64,000 nucleotides of DNA from Tetrahymena thermophila SB210 (lineage: Eukaryota > Ciliophora > Oligohymenophorea > Hymenostomatida > Tetrahymenidae): contig NW_002476155.1 in NCBI RefSeq assembly GCF_000189635.1, forward strand, positions 466,001 through 530,000, written 5' to 3'. The stretch's first letter is position 1. The number at the start of each line of letters is the position of its first letter. Both the position numbers and the translations under genes were made by a program. Of the stretch, positions 59,939 to 64,000 are shown piece after piece. Below the pieces are notes generated by a model. That model had not been told where the DNA came from. It ran no database searches and worked only from the letters and a program-made list of their open reading frames with translations.

Positions 59939-62578
59939 TCACCTAAAAATTAAAAAGAATTATTTTAATATTTATCCATAATTAATATTAAATATATTTA
60001 TTACTAAGATTCTTGCTTTAAGTTGTACTCCTTAATTTGAGTGCTGAAAGTACTTTGAATTTCAGCAAGTACTTTTTCATCTTCCTTAGTTGAGATGAAA
60101 GAAATAGCTTAACCTTTGGTCTCGAAACGACCAGCTCTACCGACTCTGTGCATGTAGTCTTCAGTAATTTATGGCATATCAAAGTTGATAACGAGGTTGA
60201 CTCTTTCAATATCAATACCTCTTCCGACTAAGTCAGTAGCAACTAAAACTCTATTCTTGCCTTCTTTGAATTCAGAGTATATTTTTGTACTATAATTAGA
60301 AAAGTTTTGTTTAGAATAAAGCTAAAGAAAACTTAGTTAATAAGCATAAAGAAATATATATATTTACCGTTCGCTTTAGTCGAGGTTACGATAAATGAAG
60401 GCATTGTCGTGGCCTTTATCGGTGAGATACTTTGAAAGATATTTAGCTCTGTCTTACTTGTTGACAAAAATAATAACTTGGTTGTAGTTACCTTAATCAA
60501 GGAGTTAACGCAAAACTGAGATTTTCTACTTTTCTTCAATTTTAATGTGATATTATTCCAAACCGTGCAAAACAAGCTTTGAATTATCTTCAACGAAGAT
60601 TTCAATTTACTTTTGTTAATTTTTGTTTGTTTATTATTATTATTTCACTTAATCAATTAGTTTTTAAATATTTTTTGATTAATCATGATAGATTAATTAA
60701 TGCAAATAATTAAATTTAGAAAGAAAAAGCTTGGGGAAAATTTTTATTTGTTTTTTTTTTGATGTTTAAAAGTTAGAAGAAGGAGGCAAAAAGTAGGAAA
60801 AATTAAGAATAAATAAATAGTAAAGAAGAGTCCTATTATATATAATTCGTATTTATTAATTACATCTTGCAAGAATTTACGGCAGGTTTTTTTACTTTCA
60901 TCTGACATGGTACCACTAAACATCATAACTTATTTCTTTCTAGGAAGTTCGTAGAAGATATTTTGAACATCAGATCTTTATTTATTATTTTAAGTAAAGG
61001 ATTTTCAATACAAGCTTGATCCAGTTAAATTTTTAAATTTTTAATCGAGATATAAAGCAAATAGAATGGTTATTGATAAATTTTATTCTGATTTTACCTC
61101 ATTTTGTTGCTGCTCAAAACACGATCGCATTCATCGATAATGAAATATTCTATATTTTGAGTTTCAATAACAGAAGGCTTAGCCTTGATTAAAGAAAGGC
61201 AACGACCAGGAGTAGCAACGAGGATATGGGGCTTCTTAGTTTTGAGGGTATGGATGTCAACAGATTCTTCAACACCTCCATAAACAGCCTTAACCTTGAA
61301 GTTGGTGAATTTACCAAGACGCTTGAATTCGTTCTTAATTTGGAAAGCTAATTCTCTAGTGTGGCACAAAACTAAACAACTGAAAGGCTTAGCATCGTCG
61401 GGTAATTGATTGAGCACTGACAAGACAAACACAGCAGTCTTTCCAGTACCGGCCTTAGCTTGGCACAAGACGTCTTTACCATGGATTCTATTTTTTATAT
61501 ACAATCAGAGTTTTTTACATGTATTTTCAAGGAGGGTTAAGGTAAGTTTTTAAGTAGATTTTTGATAATTAAGTGGTTGAGTTAGAAGAGGACGGATGAT
61601 GTTATAATGAACATTAAATTTAATAATTTTTAGTCTCTAAAATGATGAGGTTATTTATACTATTTTGTAGTAAAAACCATTAAATCCATTTATTTATTTA
61701 TTTTATAACAATAAGCTTTTAAAGACCGATTGTATGTATTTATTTTATTTATTTATGTATGTATTTATGTATTTATGTTTTTGTGGATTTATATCAATAG
61801 TAAAGTAACTAATAAATATTTTAAGCTCTAGCTAAGAGACTATAATTCTAATCTATCGTCTTTTATATAACATAATCTTCTTCTCTCTTTCTCTCTCACA
61901 CATTTTCTTATTATATCTAATCTCTCTCTCGCGATTCCTTCTTCTTCGTCAGTAACCATAATATATTTGTTTGCGCAATATATTATACAACGACTCAGGG
62001 GAGGATGTCGGAAGAAAAGAAGTATAATGGCAAGGTTTTGAGTTTGCCATTATATTTTTAGTAGTTTTAAGTAAAGTTGAAGTAGTCTTACGCATTGGGG
62101 ATACATTAGTGTTGAACTATTTTTTTATATAAAAATATTTTAAGATTTATTCTTTTATTGATTACATTTTCATATAATTAATGAGTAAAAGAGTTCGACC
62201 AATCAAACAGATTTTGCCAGCATTCGAAAAAAATATATGATTGCAATCAAATGTTAATAAATGCAACTAAATAAAAGTCTTTATTACCTTCAGATGGTCT
62301 TTCAAAACCAGCTTCTTTGACACTTCTAAGTAAATCTTACTTCAATGAAAAGTCATTAAATGAGGAGTGACCGCCAGTGCTATATTTTTAAATAGACAAT
62401 AATTATTTAAAAATATAATATATAAGTAAAATGCAATAATTTGTTGATAAAAGTATTATTTTCTTATAATAGTTAATTACTTGAAACCTTAGGCATGCTT
62501 CTAAACAGGAGCAGTTGAGTTAGCTTCAATTTCATCATCGGGATCGTAGATAGGGACTTCTTCTTCTTGGTTGCTCAT
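59939..62578 (-). CDS. SUB2: DECD-box RNA helicase Sub2/UAP56 (DDX39)
   Basis: Predicted 415-aa helicase of mRNA splicing and export (TREX complex). Eight exons: 62578-62481, 62379-62288, 62116-62092 (25 nt), 61487-61098, 60975-60864, 60609-60368, 60289-60005 and 59942-59939. Motifs: [16 protein letters not shown]-motif VQHQCIPNA (micro-exon), AKAGTGKT (82-89), TPGR, DECD (190-193), [20 protein letters not shown] rather than DEAD, with the GF/VQH context, identifies UAP56/Sub2. Motif III is SGT instead of the usual SAT. The last intron (59943-60004, 62 nt) splits the penultimate codon; the final exon is one base plus TGA, giving ...NLKQESQ. The protein is slightly shorter than animal orthologues. 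Nuclear location is known for the family. Confidence 0.95.
61958..62054 (+). other. structured GC-enriched block inside Sub2 intron 3
   Basis: Within the 604-nt third Sub2 intron. An exact 11-bp stem TATAATGGCAA (62023-62033) pairs with TTGCCATTATA (62044-62054) around a 10-nt loop. A 9-bp stem ATAATATAT pairs 61958-61966 with 61978-61986. Between them lies a GC-rich segment bounded by CGAC (61991) and GTCG (62007-62010). Introns here are normally plain A/T; strand is arbitrary because the stems pair on either strand. It may be an intron-hosted RNA or a splicing structure. No box C/D or H/ACA motif could be confirmed. Confidence 0.4.
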
Positions 62579-63076
62579 TGTATATATTCTTTTTTATGCT
62601 TTTTCTTTTTGAAAGATCTTTAATTTGATTTATTATTTAGATACAATCAATTATTGCTTTTTTAAAAATTTTTATTTATTTGAAATGACTTTAATTATAA
62701 TTATTCATTATTTTTTAAAATCCTTTCATCTATTAATTTATTTATTTATCTATCTATCAATCAAGCTATCTATATATCTTCTTTGTCTTCTTATCAAAAC
62801 ACTCGTTCACCCTATTCTTTATCTCTAAATCCATTCAATTCAATTGCAAAAATGCATAACTTTTATACACTTCTATATATATTTTTATTTTTGCAGCAAT
62901 TATTATTGTTATTAAAGAAACATCAGTGTCTCCCAAAAGGCTTATCTATTATAAATAAATAAATCTTAAAATACCTACATTTTTTGTAAAATAACATAAT
63001 TAAAAAATAAATCAAAAATACATTCGATAGATTTAATTAGTATACGATAAAAAAAAAAAAGAAACTCATTTGTGAT
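62579..63076. other. divergent promoter region of SUB2 and SKP1-like gene
   Basis: Shared 0.5-kb upstream region of two divergently transcribed genes. It contains CTAT/TTTA simple runs near 62735-62770. No specific element could be identified. Confidence 0.5.
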
Positions 63077-63762
63077 ATGGATATAGAAGAAAAGTAAATT
63101 ACCTTCTAAAGCGAAGAAGGATAGCAATTTAAAATTGATTACTAAGCGATGTTTTAGTTTTCTAAATTTATTTAGGATTAGCCTGATTTAAACTTAAATG
63201 GTAACATATTAGCTTTTCTAAATTTCTAAATAAGTGTATGATATAGAATTAAAAATTAATATAAAAACAGAACCTATAAAATGTGCAATAAGTACTCCTA
63301 TTCTAGAGTTGATAATATAATTTGTAAATGATAGAAAAACTAATTATCAACCTAAGACTATACCAAAGCCTATACTTTCTGGAAATATTTCTTTATACAT
63401 TAATGAAATAGATTATTTATTCTTAAAGAACATAAAATCTGAAAAGGATTTATACCAATTACTAAAAGTAAATTAATTGAGTCGATATCAAGAAATAGAA
63501 TTTTGTTTTAAAATTTTCAAGGCTGGTGAATATTTTTATATGGACACATTATTAGAACTCATTTATGCTTTCACCGCTTCATAGTTTATAGGTATTAATT
63601 CTATAAATAGCTTAATTTGCTCATATTTATTTTAAAATAGATAAAACAAACATTGAGTTAAGAGAAAAATATGGAATTTAGGAACCAATGACAGAAACAA
63701 TAGAAAAAGAGTTGAAAGATAAATATTCAGATATTTTATAAGGTACACCTTTTGAAGAGTGA
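63077..63762 (+). CDS. divergent SKP1-like protein
   Basis: Predicted 188-aa protein in three exons: 63077-63200, 63271-63591 and 63641-63762; introns 70 and 49 nt, GT...AG. The N-terminal BTB/POZ-like part reads ITFQSEEGQQFKIDYQAM, then ISTPILELIIQFVND. The C-terminal part is YFYMDTLLELIYAFTASQFI, then DKTNIELREKYGIQ, matching the Skp1 layout of short BTB fold + dimerisation helices with the K-T-x-E-x-R-x-x-x-x-I motif that contacts F-box proteins. Skp1 links F-box proteins to cullin-1 in SCF ligases. This copy has an expanded middle (about 95-125) and lacks the Skp1 terminal WCEEK, so it is a diverged paralogue rather than the canonical one. Confidence 0.75.
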
Positions 63763-64000
63763 TATTGATATAAAACAATAAAAATTATAATAGTAGTAAT
63801 TTTAAATTTTCGAAGTAAAACAATATATAACTATTTATATGTATGATTAGCAAAAGCTTAAAAAAATATGATAAATTTATTTATAATTCAAATAAAATAT
63901 AATAAATCAATAAATGAACTTTTTATACTATTATATTTTTAATATGAATTTCAGAAAGTTAGTTTTATTTTAATAGGTTTCAGTCTCTATTTTTATTTCA
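63763..64000. other. 3' flank of SKP1-like gene
   Basis: A/T runs to the window edge; no frame could be supported. Confidence 0.6.

Overview
The window is ciliate nuclear DNA, most likely macronuclear DNA of Tetrahymena thermophila or a close relative. It is extremely AT-rich. Long reading frames appear only when TAA and TAG are read as glutamine and TGA is the sole stop. Introns are short, AT-rich and GT...AG (about 50-600 nt), and genes sit far apart in near-featureless AT-rich spacers. All gene models below use that code (NCBI table 6). Read with the standard code, every gene shatters into small pieces. I saw no tRNA, rRNA, CRISPR array, telomeric repeat or chromosome-breakage sequence.

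Layout. 1-4 kb: one small coiled-coil gene on the minus strand. 3.5-14.4 kb: a tandemly triplicated two-gene module. Each unit pairs a 456-aa protein with an N-myristoylation-type start (MGQNKSK) with a multi-pass membrane protein of about 520 aa. Decay is complementary: unit 1 has lost the soluble gene, unit 3 has lost the membrane gene, and only unit 2 keeps both. 15-19 kb: weak small genes, then a four-TM RING ubiquitin ligase. 19.5-20.1 kb: a degenerate tandem repeat. 21.1-27.4 kb: a 2088-aa kinesin-4 (KIF21-type) with N-terminal motor and C-terminal WD40 domain. 29.2-34.3 kb: two tandem minus-strand paralogues of an unrecognised family. 37.3-37.8 kb: a small gene interrupted by an in-frame TGA.

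39.8-42.5 kb: a pseudokinase with C-terminal MORN repeats and an acylation-type N-terminus. 43.4-44.1 kb: a small plus-strand gene whose end overlaps the convergent gene. 44.0-48.1 kb: a cyclic-nucleotide-binding-domain potassium channel (TVGYGD filter) with a CCHC zinc knuckle after the CNBD. 49.0-52.5 kb: an intronless P5B-type (ATP13A-like) ATPase. 55.1-57.7 kb: a HECT ubiquitin ligase starting MGNC. 58.7-59.2 kb: a small glutamine-rich coiled-coil protein. 59.9-62.6 kb: the mRNA-export DECD helicase Sub2/UAP56 in eight exons, including a 25-nt micro-exon and a final exon holding one coding base plus the stop. 63.1-63.8 kb: a divergent SKP1-like protein.

Together the recognisable genes cover ubiquitin conjugation (RING, HECT, SKP1-like), microtubule transport, membrane excitability and transport, and mRNA export. 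They are not an operon; each is a separate eukaryotic gene. The least explained parts are the tandem MG-protein/membrane-protein module, the paralogue pair at 29-34 kb, and a structured element inside the long Sub2 intron.
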